Assembly (NCBI RefSeq): GCF_002886045.1 | Contig: NZ_CP025791.1 | Coordinates: forward strand, 1 to 64,000 | Source of the DNA: Flavivirga eckloniae | GTDB lineage: Bacteria; Bacteroidota; Bacteroidia; Flavobacteriales; Flavobacteriaceae | Length of the DNA stretch: 64,000 bases | Direction: 5' to 3' | In this document: positions 1-8,850 of the stretch, one piece after another | Numbering within the stretch: position 1 is the first letter of the stretch | How the letters are laid out: the number at the start of each line of letters is the position of its first letter | Notes under the pieces: generated by a model | What the model was told of the DNA's origin: nothing | The model's input: the letters and a program-made list of their open reading frames with translations, nothing else | Databases searched by the model: none | Position numbers and translations under genes: made by a program

Positions 1-13
1 CTTCCTTTTTTTA

Positions 14-66
14 TGGATGTCATTCAGAGAATAGTCCGTGCTGAGCCTTTAGGCTTCGCTCAAGAT
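14..66. repeat. Degenerate dispersed intergenic repeat
   Basis: The stretch starts with GTCATTCAGAGAATAGTC and runs into a small inverted pair, GAGCCTTTAGGCTTC. It resembles the GTCATTC...GAAGAATCTC family of intergenic repeats that recurs inside the hairpin at 15041-15171. No coding frame is evident between the left edge and 514. The assignment rests on similarity by eye only, and the left part may be cut by the window edge. Confidence 0.3.
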
Positions 67-89
67 AAACTAAAGTTGAAGCAAGCTAA

Positions 90-424
90 CCTACCTACCA
101 CAGCTATGGTGTACCCACAAATATGGCGGCATATTAAATAATAGTTTTACAAAGATGGACACTAATCTCACGAATTATCACAAACGGTTCTAAATATAAA
201 TTATTTACAAATAAGTAATTTGTGTTTACTTATTAATAAATCAAAGTATAGGAATATAATAGAATTAAATCGGGTTTAGATTGTGAAAACAGACAGAAAG
301 TCTGATTCGTGATTATGAATAGTATAGAGAGTTACCTATCATATTGAGGCTTTATTCATGTAAATTTGTGTAATTCGTGGCTTGATTAAAAAGATGTGGA
401 TACACCGCAGCTGCCACAGGCAGG
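90..424. mobile_element. MITE-like element, copy 1 (about 335 bp, 24-bp TIRs)
   Basis: The ends form imperfect terminal inverted repeats: 90-113 (CCTACCTACCACAGCTATGG...) against the reverse complement of 401-424 (CCTGCCTGTGGCAGCTGCGG...). A second inverted pair sits inside: CACGAATTATCACAAA at 169-184 against TTTGTGTAATTCGTGG near 365-380. The whole segment is clearly alignable with 23203-23522, including the block GTCTGATTCGTGATTATGAATAGTATA. No open frame is present, so it cannot mobilise itself. No target-site duplication could be recognised. It lies beyond the 3' end of the TonB receptor gene. A structured RNA repeat is an alternative reading. Confidence 0.7.
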
Positions 425-513
425 GAATCTCATCGAAATGTAAATTAGAGTTTAAATTGACTAATTATTCGTATCAATTTGTGTATTAAATTAATCTTTG
501 ATGCTAAAGTAGA

Positions 514-2964
514 TTACATTTCTACACCGCCACCGCCATTAAAATCACCGTTACGTTCCCGCTTCTTTTGTTGATTAAACCTGTAAGTAAAGGATATGTT
601 ATAAATACGTCCCCCCCTAAATTGAACTTGCTGATCTGTAGTGAAGGTATCTGTCGTAATATGGTTTTTAAAAATATTACTATTAAACACGTCCCTAATA
701 TTAAATGCAATAGAAGCTTTTTCCTTAAATAGGTCTTTACTAAAAGCTAGATTAGTAGTTAGCACGCCTTTCCGGTCGTTTTGGGAATCCTGACTAGGGC
801 CTCTATAATTCATACTCGTTTGCCAATCTATTTTATAAGGTAATGTTAACTTATTGGTTAATCTGCCTCTCCACGTTAAGTTATCGGCTTCAATAGTAAC
901 GTCGTTAAAACTGCCATTTCTTTCAAATTTAAAAACATTAAAGTCTGTATTAATACGCCATTTTCGCGAAGGACTATAGTTTAAATTAAATTCGAAACCG
1001 TATCGCTTATCTGTTGCTAGGTTTACAGGACCTCTCTCAATAACTGGAAATTCTCTATCATTAATCATAACGGTTTTCCCTGTTCTCCTACTTATAAAAG
1101 TCATAACATTTTCAGAATGCGCATAGTATAAAGCAGAACTTAATGTAAACTTGTTAAACCTGTTTAGGTAGCCCAATTCAAATCTATCGGTATAAGTAGG
1201 GTCTAAATCTGGGTTTCCTTGAAATACATTGGTTATACTCGATCTGGAAGGGAAGGGGTTAAGCATAAAACCTCGTGGTCTTCTTAGTCTTCGATTATAA
1301 CCAAGGGAAATACTTTCATCATCACTCATTTCATAATTTAGGTTAACCGTAGGAAATAAACCCGTTAGGTTTTTTCTATTAAAGTCGCCAGTTGTGGGTT
1401 GGTCTATAGTTGTTTTGGTATTTTCAAGACGTAAGCCCAACAAATATGAAAACTTTTTTATTTTACTGCCAAACTGTACATAAGCAGCAGTAATGTATTG
1501 TTTAAAATTGAAAACATTAGTAAGGTTCCTGTTTATTTCAAATGTATTGGTGCTTACATTTAATGTATCAACTCTAAAATCGGTTATATTGGTTCTAAAA
1601 TCACCACGATATCCCATTTCAAACTGACTCATTTCTCCAATTGGTAAAACATAATCGCTTTGTAAAAGAATTTGGGTTTGATCTCTAAAATCACTAACCA
1701 ATTCGGTATCTACAGCATCAAGATTTATTATGGAATTCACATCGTTATTGGTGTCTTCGTATTGAAAATCGAAAGTTAATTTATGATCGCTTTTATCAAA
1801 GTCTTTTACAAAATTCACAGAATACTGTATGTTTTCATTATTTCCTAATTCAGGATTGAGTCTAAGATTTCTAGTAGTATTACCTGTGTTTTTATCTAAT
1901 TGAACCAGGTTATTTACGGAACGATCATCACTATTATTATTACTATATACTACGGCTGTGGTTAATGATGCAGAGTCGTTTATGTACCATTCTATACCTG
2001 TGTTTGTAGTGAGGCCTTTTCGTATATCGGTCCAGTTTCTTTTTTCATCTAAATCTGGAGTGTCAATGTCGTTATATTTTACATTATTGTACCAATACCC
2101 TAAGCGTTCGTTGTATGCATATGACGTGGTGCTAAAAAAGTTTACATCTCCTGTTCTGTAATTTATATTTCCAGAAATTCCTGCTGCGTCTGGATGACCA
2201 GCATTAGCCGTTACAGAACCATTGAGTCCTTGTAATTTACTACGACGTAAAATAATGTTTAATATACCAGCGGTACCTTCTGCTTCATATCTGGCAGATG
2301 GTGATGTTATTACTTCGACCTTTTCAATAGATTCTGCGGGTAGTTGTCTTAAGGCATCTGTAGAATTTAAACCAACCAATCCGGAAGGTTTTCCATTTAT
2401 AAGAATACGTACATTATCGTTTCCTCTTAATGATATATTACCTTCTCCATCAACAGAAACAGAGGGAACGTTATCTAAAACATCGCTAACATTACCACCA
2501 CTGACGGTAAGATCTTTACCAACGTTGTATATTTTCTTGTCAAGTTTAATTTCAACCGTAGTACGTTCAGCAACAATTTCAACTTCATCGAGAGCCGCTA
2601 AATCGATTTCTAAAAAAAAGACCCCTAGGTTTGTATTGGATATAATTTTCTTGTTTTCAATCTTTTGTGTTTTAAACGAAATGTATTCAATTGAGATGTC
2701 GTAAACGCCCTGAGGAACAGGAATGCTAAATGCGCCATTAATATCTGTAATTCCCCCGGCTACAATTTTATTTTTTTGTTTGCTAAAAAACGAAACTGTT
2801 GCATATTCCAGAGGATCCTTGGTTTCTTTATCAACAACTTTTCCTTTTATTGTTACATCCTTAGATATTGCAGAAGCTGTATTAACCTCTTTATTTTTTG
2901 GTTGCGCATAAGTTGTAAGCATACCAAAGAAAAGCATTAAACCGGTTAGAGTAAATTTAGACAT
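514..2964 (-). CDS. TonB-dependent outer-membrane receptor
   Basis: This 816-residue protein should be a TonB-dependent outer-membrane barrel. It has a signal peptide (about residues 1-20, ending TTYAQ), then a carboxypeptidase-regulatory-like beta domain (about 35-125, starting VTIKGKVVDKETKDPLEYA). A plug domain follows (about 145-240, with SLRGNDNVRILINGKPSG), then a long barrel of the 'outer membrane beta-barrel family' type. The barrel ends in a short Arg/Gly-rich tail (NGDFNGGGGVEM), whereas many barrels end in an aromatic residue. No SusD homologue is next to it, so it is not a classic SusC/SusD polysaccharide pair, and the substrate cannot be told from the sequence. It stands alone on its strand, with the MITE-like element beyond its 3' end. 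Confidence 0.9.
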   Translation of the reverse strand: MSKFTLTGLMLFFGMLTTYAQPKNKEVNTASAISKDVTIKGKVVDKETKDPLEYATVSFFSKQKNKIVAGGITDINGAFSIPVPQGVYDISIEYISFKTQKIENKKIISNTNLGVFFLEIDLAALDEVEIVAERTTVEIKLDKKIYNVGKDLTVSGGNVSDVLDNVPSVSVDGEGNISLRGNDNVRILINGKPSGLVGLNSTDALRQLPAESIEKVEVITSPSARYEAEGTAGILNIILRRSKLQGLNGSVTANAGHPDAAGISGNINYRTGDVNFFSTTSYAYNERLGYWYNNVKYNDIDTPDLDEKRNWTDIRKGLTTNTGIEWYINDSASLTTAVVYSNNNSDDRSVNNLVQLDKNTGNTTRNLRLNPELGNNENIQYSVNFVKDFDKSDHKLTFDFQYEDTNNDVNSIINLDAVDTELVSDFRDQTQILLQSDYVLPIGEMSQFEMGYRGDFRTNITDFRVDTLNVSTNTFEINRNLTNVFNFKQYITAAYVQFGSKIKKFSYLLGLRLENTKTTIDQPTTGDFNRKNLTGLFPTVNLNYEMSDDESISLGYNRRLRRPRGFMLNPFPSRSSITNVFQGNPDLDPTYTDRFELGYLNRFNKFTLSSALYYAHSENVMTFISRRTGKTVMINDREFPVIERGPVNLATDKRYGFEFNLNYSPSRKWRINTDFNVFKFERNGSFNDVTIEADNLTWRGRLTNKLTLPYKIDWQTSMNYRGPSQDSQNDRKGVLTTNLAFSKDLFKEKASIAFNIRDVFNSNIFKNHITTDTFTTDQQVQFRGGRIYNISFTYRFNQQKKRERNGDFNGGGGVEM

Positions 2965-3051
2965 TAATTGTGTTTAGTATTTAAACAACAAAAGTAACTT
3001 AAGGTTTAATGGCGTATGGTTAAAATTGTGTTAATAAGAAAGCGGATTTCC

Positions 3052-3393
3052 TTAAATTATGTCCAATATTTTTTCCGGAGGCCTACCAATAACAGCTTTT
3101 TTACCATTTATAACGATTGGGCGTTCTATTAATTTAGGGTTTTCTGTCATGGCTGTAATGATTTCGTCATCACTTAATTCTTTGCCTTTGAATGATTCTT
3201 TCCAGATGGCTTCATTTTTTCTAACTAATTCGATAGGCTTTATACCTAATAAAGCTATTAGATCTTTTAACTCGTTATGAGTTGGAACATTTTCCAGATA
3301 TTTTACGACTTCGAACTCTTTATCAGATTTTTCAAGTATTTCCAGTCCGCAACGCGATTTGCTGCAACGGTTATTATGGTATATTTTTATCAT
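3052..3393 (-). CDS. ArsC/Spx-family arsenate reductase-like protein
   Basis: At 113 residues this is a full-length ArsC-fold protein (thioredoxin-like, glutaredoxin-dependent arsenate reductase family). The N-terminus carries HNNRCSKSRCGL, where Cys10 is in the position of the catalytic cysteine. Arginines expected around the active site are seen in LVRKNE, IERPIVI and GRPPE. Its ATG shares one base with the stop of the HAD gene upstream (TAATG), so translation is probably coupled. No arsR, arsB or acr3 gene is nearby, so a role in arsenate resistance is not supported by context. A general thiol reductase role is equally possible. Confidence 0.85.
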   Translation of the reverse strand: MIKIYHNNRCSKSRCGLEILEKSDKEFEVVKYLENVPTHNELKDLIALLGIKPIELVRKNEAIWKESFKGKELSDDEIITAMTENPKLIERPIVINGKKAVIGRPPEKILDII

Positions 3394-4010
3394 TATAAAT
3401 CGATGTTATAGTTTTTTAGTTGTTGTATAAGCTGTTCTGGAGATTTAAACTGAATGCCATTAATACCTAGAGCATTGGCTGCTTCGATATTCCTTAAGTT
3501 ATCGTCGATAAAAACCGATTTTTCTGCAGTAATATCAAACCGGTTTAGAGTAATATTATAGATTTCATTAAAAGGTTTTCTGGTTTTTTCTTCACCAGAA
3601 ACAATAATACCTTCAAACCATTGCAAAAACTCAAATCTCTCTTGAGCGATAGGGAAGGTTTCGCTACTCCAATTAGTTAAGGCTACAACTTTATACTTTT
3701 TAGATTTTATAAGGGATTCAAGAATGTCTACGGTGCCGTTTATAGCTTCCCCTAGCATTTCTATCCATCTTCCATAATACATTCTAATTAAGGTTTCATG
3801 TTCTGGAAAAAGGGCAACACGATCTTCTGTTGCTTTAGCTATGGGGTATCCCGCATCTTGATTCTCATTCCAATCGTACGTGCAGATGTTATCGAAAAAC
3901 CATTGCATCTTTTCACGATCGCCATTAAATTCATCTAAAAAAACGTATTCGGGGTTCCAATCTATTAAAACCCCACCAAGATCGAAAATTATGGTATCAA
4001 TTTTATTCAT
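3393..4010 (-). CDS. HAD-superfamily phosphatase (YihX-like)
   Basis: The protein begins MNKIDTIIFDLGGVLIDW, which holds HAD motif I in the DxGGV form common in YihX-like sugar phosphatases. Motif II lies in VVALTNWSS, the motif III lysine in EEKTRKP, and motif IV in SVFIDDNLRNIEAA. I chose the ATG at 4010. An upstream in-frame ATG at 4043 would add 11 residues (MEIKKYCLKQQ) that belong to no HAD domain and would overlap the preceding gene. The product is 205 residues, normal for the family. It is coupled to the ArsC-like gene through TAATG. The substrate is unknown, although small sugar phosphates are usual. Confidence 0.85.
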   Translation of the reverse strand: MNKIDTIIFDLGGVLIDWNPEYVFLDEFNGDREKMQWFFDNICTYDWNENQDAGYPIAKATEDRVALFPEHETLIRMYYGRWIEMLGEAINGTVDILESLIKSKKYKVVALTNWSSETFPIAQERFEFLQWFEGIIVSGEEKTRKPFNEIYNITLNRFDITAEKSVFIDDNLRNIEAANALGINGIQFKSPEQLIQQLKNYNIDL

Positions 4011-4033
4011 TTGTTGTTTTAAGCAATATTTTT

Positions 4034-4435
4034 TTATTTCCAATGGAGACTTCTTTCTTTACTATATAATACTTTTCTAAACGCTCCAGGTTTTTTATCA
4101 TTCAATAATTTTAACTTACCTTTTTCTTTTATTAATTCAGAAAAATGATCTTCCCTAAGCTTATATTGTTCTTCATTTAAATAAGTAGTAATAAGCATTA
4201 AATGAAACGGAGCGGCTTCATTTGCTGATGTTTCCAAGATTTGAAATGACTCGATATACTTTTTTTCAATAGCCATGTTTCTAAGTACTTTCCAATTGTT
4301 TTGATAGTAGTATATGGCTTCTTTTTTGTTATCATTTAAAATTTGAACAAAATCAATAGTGGAAATTTTATGATCATGTTGACCGTAGCTAACGACAGAA
4401 GAAGCTAAAACAATAAAAAACAATACTATTTTCAT
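4034..4435 (-). CDS. Small secreted protein, unknown function
   Basis: The 133-residue product starts with a signal peptide (MKIVLFFIVLASSVVSYGQ). The rest is mostly helical and charged. It includes the run LNDNKKEAIYYYQNNWKVLR and ends SKERSLHWK. I do not recognise a family. It is the first gene of a probable three-gene unit with the HAD phosphatase (24 bases downstream) and the ArsC-like gene. The signal peptide suggests export to the periplasm, while its two partners are cytoplasmic, so the linkage may be only transcriptional. Confidence 0.7.
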   Translation of the reverse strand: MKIVLFFIVLASSVVSYGQHDHKISTIDFVQILNDNKKEAIYYYQNNWKVLRNMAIEKKYIESFQILETSANEAAPFHLMLITTYLNEEQYKLREDHFSELIKEKGKLKLLNDKKPGAFRKVLYSKERSLHWK

Positions 4436-4480
4436 AACATTTCTAAATTAATTATTTATACTGAATTGCGTATTAATATT

Positions 4481-5591
4481 TTATAATTGACCATCATCTT
4501 CAACTTTTTGTCCCATCATCATTAAATAAGATTTTAAAAACGCTTCAATATTGCCATCCATAATGGCATCAACATTTCCTGTTTCGTGAGCTGTTCTAAC
4601 ATCTTTTACGAGCTTGTACGGGTGCATAACGTAATTTCGGATCTGGCTTCCCCATTCAATCTTCATTTTACCTGCTTCAATGTCGTCGCGTTGTGCTAAT
4701 TGTTTTTGAAGCTCGATTTCATACAACTGCGATTTCAACATTTGCATGGCACGGGCTCTGTTATCGTGCTGTGATCTTGTTTCGGAACAAGATATTTGAA
4801 TACCGGTTGGTTTATGCGTTAATTGCACCTTGGTTTCAACCTTATTAACATTTTGTCCGCCGGCGCCACTAGATCTGGCTGTTGTAATTTCTATATCTGC
4901 CGGGTTGATCTCTATTTCAATAGTATCGTCTACCAAAGGATATACATAAACAGAAGCAAAACTGGTGTGTCGCTTCGCATTACTATCAAACGGTGAAATT
5001 CTTACCAAACGATGTACCCCATTTTCACCTTTTAGCCAACCAAAGGAAAAATCGCCTTCAATTTCTAAAGTAACGGTTTTTATACCAGCAACATCGCCTT
5101 CCTGAAAGTTAAGTTCCTTTACTTTAAAACCATTTTTTTCGGCATACATTAAGTACATACGCATTAGCATACTGGCCCAATCACAGCTTTCGGTACCACC
5201 AGCACCGGCTGTAATTTGTAAAACAGCACTTAGGCTATCACCTTCATCCGACAACATGTTTTTAAACTCTATGTTTTCTAGAAAAACAGAAGCATCATCA
5301 TACAACTTTTCTACATCTTCTGCGGTAGATTCCCCTTCTTTAAAAAACTCGTAATGAACCTCTAAATCTTCAACAAGCGTTTTAATTTTATTGTAGTCTT
5401 CAACCCATTTTTTCTTAACTCGAAGCGATTTCATAATCGTTTCTGCAGCTTTTGGGTCGTTCCAGAAATTCGGATCGAAGGTTTGTTCTTCCTCGTTTTG
5501 TATCTCTACTAGTTTGGCATCTACGTCAAAGATAGTGCCTTAGTTTGTCAAGGCGGGTATTAAGATCTTTAATTTGATCTGAAGTAATCAT
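4481..5591 (-). CDS. prfB: Peptide chain release factor 2 (programmed +1 frameshift)
   Basis: RF2 releases finished proteins at UGA and UAA stops. The gene starts at the ATG at 5591, runs 21 codons to an in-frame TGA at 5526-5528, and continues in the +1 frame to the stop at 4481, giving 369 residues, the usual RF2 length. The main frame contains SPF (in [12 protein letters not shown]), which reads the stop codon, and GGQ (in [14 protein letters not shown]), which triggers hydrolysis. The joined junction reads [19 protein letters not shown], a normal RF2 N-terminal coiled region. An annotation beginning at the ATG at 5434 would lose about 52 residues. The gene is monocistronic as far as can be seen. 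Confidence 0.97.
5525..5540 (-). promoter_or_regulatory. prfB: prfB programmed frameshift site
   Basis: On the minus strand the sequence is AGGCACTATCTTTGAC. It contains the slippery CTT followed by TGA and C, exactly as in the classic bacterial prfB site. An AGG at 5538-5540 lies in the place of the internal Shine-Dalgarno-like stimulator. When RF2 is scarce the ribosome slips +1 on CTT-T and makes more RF2, so this is an autoregulatory switch. Confidence 0.95.
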
Positions 5592-5802
5592 AATTATTTT
5601 ATTTTGAACAAAAATAGGATTTATTCACCTATTTAAAAATATAATTTTGGTAATGGAAAACCCTACTTTTTCATCAGGTTTATTGGGTGCTTAATATTAA
5701 GCCTCTTAATTGCTCTATGTTATTTAATATTGAATCCTAGTAAGAAGTATGTACCTAAATATTTATTTTAGATATTGGTTAGAGCGTTTTTTAAATAGAA
5801 AA

Positions 5803-5893
5803 AAGGTCTAAAAAGTAAGTAGAATAATAATGAACTACCCCGAGGTAGAACCTCGAGGAATTCCATAGATTAAACTTACTTTTTTAGACCTTC
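5803..5893. terminator. Nested hairpin, likely bidirectional terminator carrying an inserted palindrome
   Basis: The outer arms are 5803-5820 (AAGGTCTAAAAAGTAAGT) and 5875-5893, its near-perfect complement. Between them lie further palindromes: CTACC/GGTAG with a 4-base loop, CGAGGT/ACCTCG, and CCTCGAGG. The 3' arm abuts the stop of the T9SS cargo gene at 5899, so the hairpin probably ends that transcript. The remainder of the 5592-5898 gap is AT-rich and shows no gene. Confidence 0.6.
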
Positions 5894-5898
5894 AATAA

Positions 5899-7410
5899 TT
5901 ATCGATTCTTAATAAATCGTTTTGTAATGTTGCTATTAATAGTGTTTATTTTTATTAGGTAAACCCCATTCGCGAGTTGTGATACATCAATAGCATTATC
6001 ACTATTTGCCTCACTAATTAAAGCTCCATGAATGGTGTATAAGCTCATGTGATTTATAGGCTGCTTAGAAGTAACAAAAAGTTTGTTGCTAGCAGGATTT
6101 GGGTAAAGAGATACACCATCAATCAAAGTTTTATTGTCGATAGATAATACATCTTGATTATTAAATACTTTAACATATTTTTCATCTAGAGAAGATGAAT
6201 TTCCAGTAGCAACTACAGAACCGTTGGAACTTATGCTTACAACACCCATTCTATGTTCTGGGGCTTCTCCATTTATATTTTCTCCTATTTGAACCCATTT
6301 TTCATTTAGGTTTTTGTATATACGAACTTGACCGGAACCTAGCCCTGAATCACTATTAATAGATGTACTTCCGACAGCTAAAATAGAGCCGTTGGAATTA
6401 ATGCTTACAGATTGACCAAATTGGCCATTTTCTTGCGTTCCATAAATAGGTGAACCTATAAGGTTCCAATTGTTATTCGTATTTCTAAATATTTTTACTT
6501 CACCTACATTATTGGATTTACCGTTAGTATCTGCTCCCGCCGTTCCAATAGCTACAATATCACCTAGGTTATTCATGCTAATAGATAGTTTTTTGCTGTA
6601 GGCTATTCCATCTCTTACCCTAATGGATAAATCATTACCTATCTGTGTCCAGTTATTATTTATGTTTCTAAATATTTTAACCTTTTGTGTTTCTAAGAAT
6701 ATATTATTTCTATATTCTAAAAAAGTATTACCTACAGCTATTACAGAGCCATCTGCATTCATACTTAGCGATTCCCCGAATGATTCAAATGATTTTTCAC
6801 CATTTATATCGGCTCCTATTTGTACCCAATCATTATTTTCATAATGAAAAACCCTTACATGTCCTACACCGTTTTTATTCGTGTCTCCACCATTATTGTC
6901 TTCTGCGCCAATGGCAACAATAGTTCCGTCATCATTAATAGCAACTGAAGATCCAAATCTATCCCCTTCGAATTCCCCAATAATTGGAGATCCGACTAAT
7001 ACCCAGGAATTGTTTATGTGTCTGTATACCATTGCTTTACCAGAGGCGCTGCCGTTGTCATCTGCAAAGGAAACTCCAATTACAACAACCGAACCGTCTT
7101 CATTGATAGCTAAAGAACTACCAAAGGATTTATTTGGCTCATTTGTAGAACCAATAGTTCCGATTTGTGTCCATGATTGATTCTCATTATTGAATATTTC
7201 AACATATCCATGATCTCTACTAACACCTCCATCTAAAGACCTAATTGTTTTTAACACGGCTAGTGTATTTCCATTACCACTAAGGCTAATATTATTACCA
7301 AAATTTAATGGCATATCGGAGCTTTCTATATTGTTTCCAATTTGTTGCCATTGTGCGTTAAGTATTTGTAAAAAAAGTAATAAGCTTAAAGTTAGAGTTG
7401 ATTTTTTCAT
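5899..7410 (-). CDS. Secreted beta-propeller protein with T9SS type A sorting domain
   Basis: The 503-residue protein has a signal peptide (MKKSTLTLSLLLFLQILNAQ). Then come about eight repeats of the FG-GAP/WD-like kind, each with a hydrophobic strand such as VVVIGVSFADDNG, IVAIGAEDNNG or ILAVGSTSIN and a partner like VKIFRNTNNNWNLIG. The last 80 residues form a T9SS type A domain, from SLYPNPASNKLFV to NGVYLIKINTINSNITKRFIKNR. It is therefore expected to cross the outer membrane by T9SS and stay on the surface or be released. The repeats resemble integrin-type propellers, but no ligand or enzyme site is evident. It stands alone, between a hairpin and a gene-free stretch. Confidence 0.85.
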   Translation of the reverse strand: MKKSTLTLSLLLFLQILNAQWQQIGNNIESSDMPLNFGNNISLSGNGNTLAVLKTIRSLDGGVSRDHGYVEIFNNENQSWTQIGTIGSTNEPNKSFGSSLAINEDGSVVVIGVSFADDNGSASGKAMVYRHINNSWVLVGSPIIGEFEGDRFGSSVAINDDGTIVAIGAEDNNGGDTNKNGVGHVRVFHYENNDWVQIGADINGEKSFESFGESLSMNADGSVIAVGNTFLEYRNNIFLETQKVKIFRNINNNWTQIGNDLSIRVRDGIAYSKKLSISMNNLGDIVAIGTAGADTNGKSNNVGEVKIFRNTNNNWNLIGSPIYGTQENGQFGQSVSINSNGSILAVGSTSINSDSGLGSGQVRIYKNLNEKWVQIGENINGEAPEHRMGVVSISSNGSVVATGNSSSLDEKYVKVFNNQDVLSIDNKTLIDGVSLYPNPASNKLFVTSKQPINHMSLYTIHGALISEANSDNAIDVSQLANGVYLIKINTINSNITKRFIKNR

Positions 7411-7818
7411 TTTTTCTTTTTCGTTTTTATAAAATAATTAATATGTAAATCACCTTCAGAGACTAATTCTGTGATTTCTATTAATATAAAAGTTAAAAAA
7501 GCCAAAGGTTCTAGAGATAACCAGTAATGAATATTTTCCATTGGTTTTTGTGGTTAAAATTTTAGCTATACCATGACTTATAATATTGCGTATTCTTATA
7601 TGAAAATTGAAGTTTCGAGTGTTCGTAATAGGCAAAAAATAAATTTAAAATTTAATCAAAATTAAATGGTTTCTAATAATAAAAACCCACCCGAAATAGG
7701 TAGTTTTATAGTTTACATGTGTTTATAAGTGTATTTAGATAACTGCTTTTTACCAAAGTTTATAAATCAGGCTTTAAGCATAAATGAATGAAGTATGTAA
7801 AAGCAATACATTTGTATA
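7411..7818. other. Gene-free stretch with possible weak terminator
   Basis: No coding frame or RNA gene is evident in these 408 AT-rich bases. The only structure seen is an imperfect hairpin at 7681-7706 (AAAACCCACC...GGTAGTTTT). It lies downstream of the response regulator gene and could serve as its terminator. The part next to 7410 must hold the promoter of the T9SS cargo gene, but no clear -33/-7 pair was found. Confidence 0.4.
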
Positions 7819-8466
7819 TTATTTATTTTTAAATAGAGCTATAGCTTCCGATTTTTTAGACACATTCAATTTTTCATAAATATTCCTTAAATGAAACTTT
7901 ATGGTATTTATACTCAAGTGAAGAGATATGCCAATGTCGACATAACTTTTGCCTTCCGCCAATAAAGTAAGTACATCGTTTTCACGGTCGGTAAGTACGT
8001 CAAACCTTTTTTCTCTAAAAGACTCTACGGCTATTTTTGCTATGTTAATACATGTTGGGGTGCCTCCATCTTTGCTTTGGTATAAAGACGCAATTAAGGA
8101 TTTTTCACTATCTCTTTTACTTAAATAATCTAAGGTTTCACTACTTAATGTATCAAAAACATGCTGGGGATTTTCATGTAGTGCAACAATTGCATGCACT
8201 TTACTTTTTAAAACTTTTTTAATCTCTTCAATACCATACTTACCTGGCAGGATAATATCTCTCAATACAAAATCGGGCTGAAAGGTTATAATATCTTTGA
8301 ATGCGTCTTCATAGTTGTTGTAGCCTCCAACTACCTTAAAATCGCTTGAAGTATTAATAAAAGTTTTGCAATATTTCGCAACAATTTTATAATCTTCCAT
8401 AAGTAAAATATTCTTCAATGAGGATAGAAGAATTAAAAAAGTAGGTTTCTCCATCATATTTTCCAC
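7819..8466 (-). CDS. LuxR-type (NarL/FixJ) response regulator, orphan
   Basis: This is a two-domain DNA-binding response regulator of 215 residues. The receiver domain has the acidic pair in ILLMEDYKIV, the phospho-acceptor Asp in DFVLRDIILPGKYG, and the conserved Lys in LDYLSKRD. The C-terminal LuxR helix-turn-helix is clear (LTDRENDVLTLLAEGKSY, then SINTIKFHLRNIYEKL). The start is uncertain. The first ATG (8466) gives an extra hydrophobic lead of 16 residues, whereas a TTG at 8418 would give LKNILLMEDY, the usual receiver start. No histidine kinase is adjacent, so its partner lies elsewhere in the genome. The target genes are unknown. Confidence 0.88.
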   Translation of the reverse strand: MENMMEKPTFLILLSSLKNILLMEDYKIVAKYCKTFINTSSDFKVVGGYNNYEDAFKDIITFQPDFVLRDIILPGKYGIEEIKKVLKSKVHAIVALHENPQHVFDTLSSETLDYLSKRDSEKSLIASLYQSKDGGTPTCINIAKIAVESFREKRFDVLTDRENDVLTLLAEGKSYVDIGISLHLSINTIKFHLRNIYEKLNVSKKSEAIALFKNK

Positions 8467-8787
8467 TTTTTTGGAACGTGTATTTTTGGTCGAAAATAAA
8501 GCCTTAATTGTTAAAGTTGTTTGTCAAAAAATCCTTTTTTTTAATTTGAATTAAAAATTTAAGTGTGTCTTTGAAAAAAAATATGAACTAATTCATTCTA
8601 TTAGCTCTTTAAGCTTATTATGTTTCCTAGAGGTATCTGTTTTAATAAGTTATCTTACATGCTTAAAAGAGACCGCTCAAAAATCTAATTTTATCACAGT
8701 TACCTAGCAGTATATATTTTATAAACATTGTACAGAATAATGGTAATCAAGAGTTAATATTCTAATTTTTAAATTGTCTCTCTAGGA

Positions 8788-8820
8788 TTGTATATAATTT
8801 ATAAATATTTGATAGTTTTG
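8788..8820 (+). promoter_or_regulatory. Bacteroidota -33/-7 promoter for the threonine aldolase gene
   Basis: A TTG at 8788-8790 is followed after 22 bases by TAGTTTTG (8813-8820), which fits the TANNTTTG -7 box. The start codon is 31 bases further on. The rest of the 8467-8787 gap shows no gene or RNA. Confidence 0.5.
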
Positions 8821-8850
8821 GATGTTTTTTGAACTACACAAAATATTTAA

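Noticed and set aside
514-2964. A polysaccharide utilisation locus around the TonB receptor.
   Set aside because: There is no SusD, glycoside hydrolase or sigma/anti-sigma pair nearby.
3052-3393. An arsenic-resistance operon.
   Set aside because: Only an ArsC-fold gene is present, without a regulator or efflux pump, and its partners are a HAD phosphatase and a small secreted protein.
4481-5591. prfB looks broken by an early in-frame TGA.
   Set aside because: The CTTTGAC context and an intact +1 frame show the normal programmed frameshift, so it is not a pseudogene.
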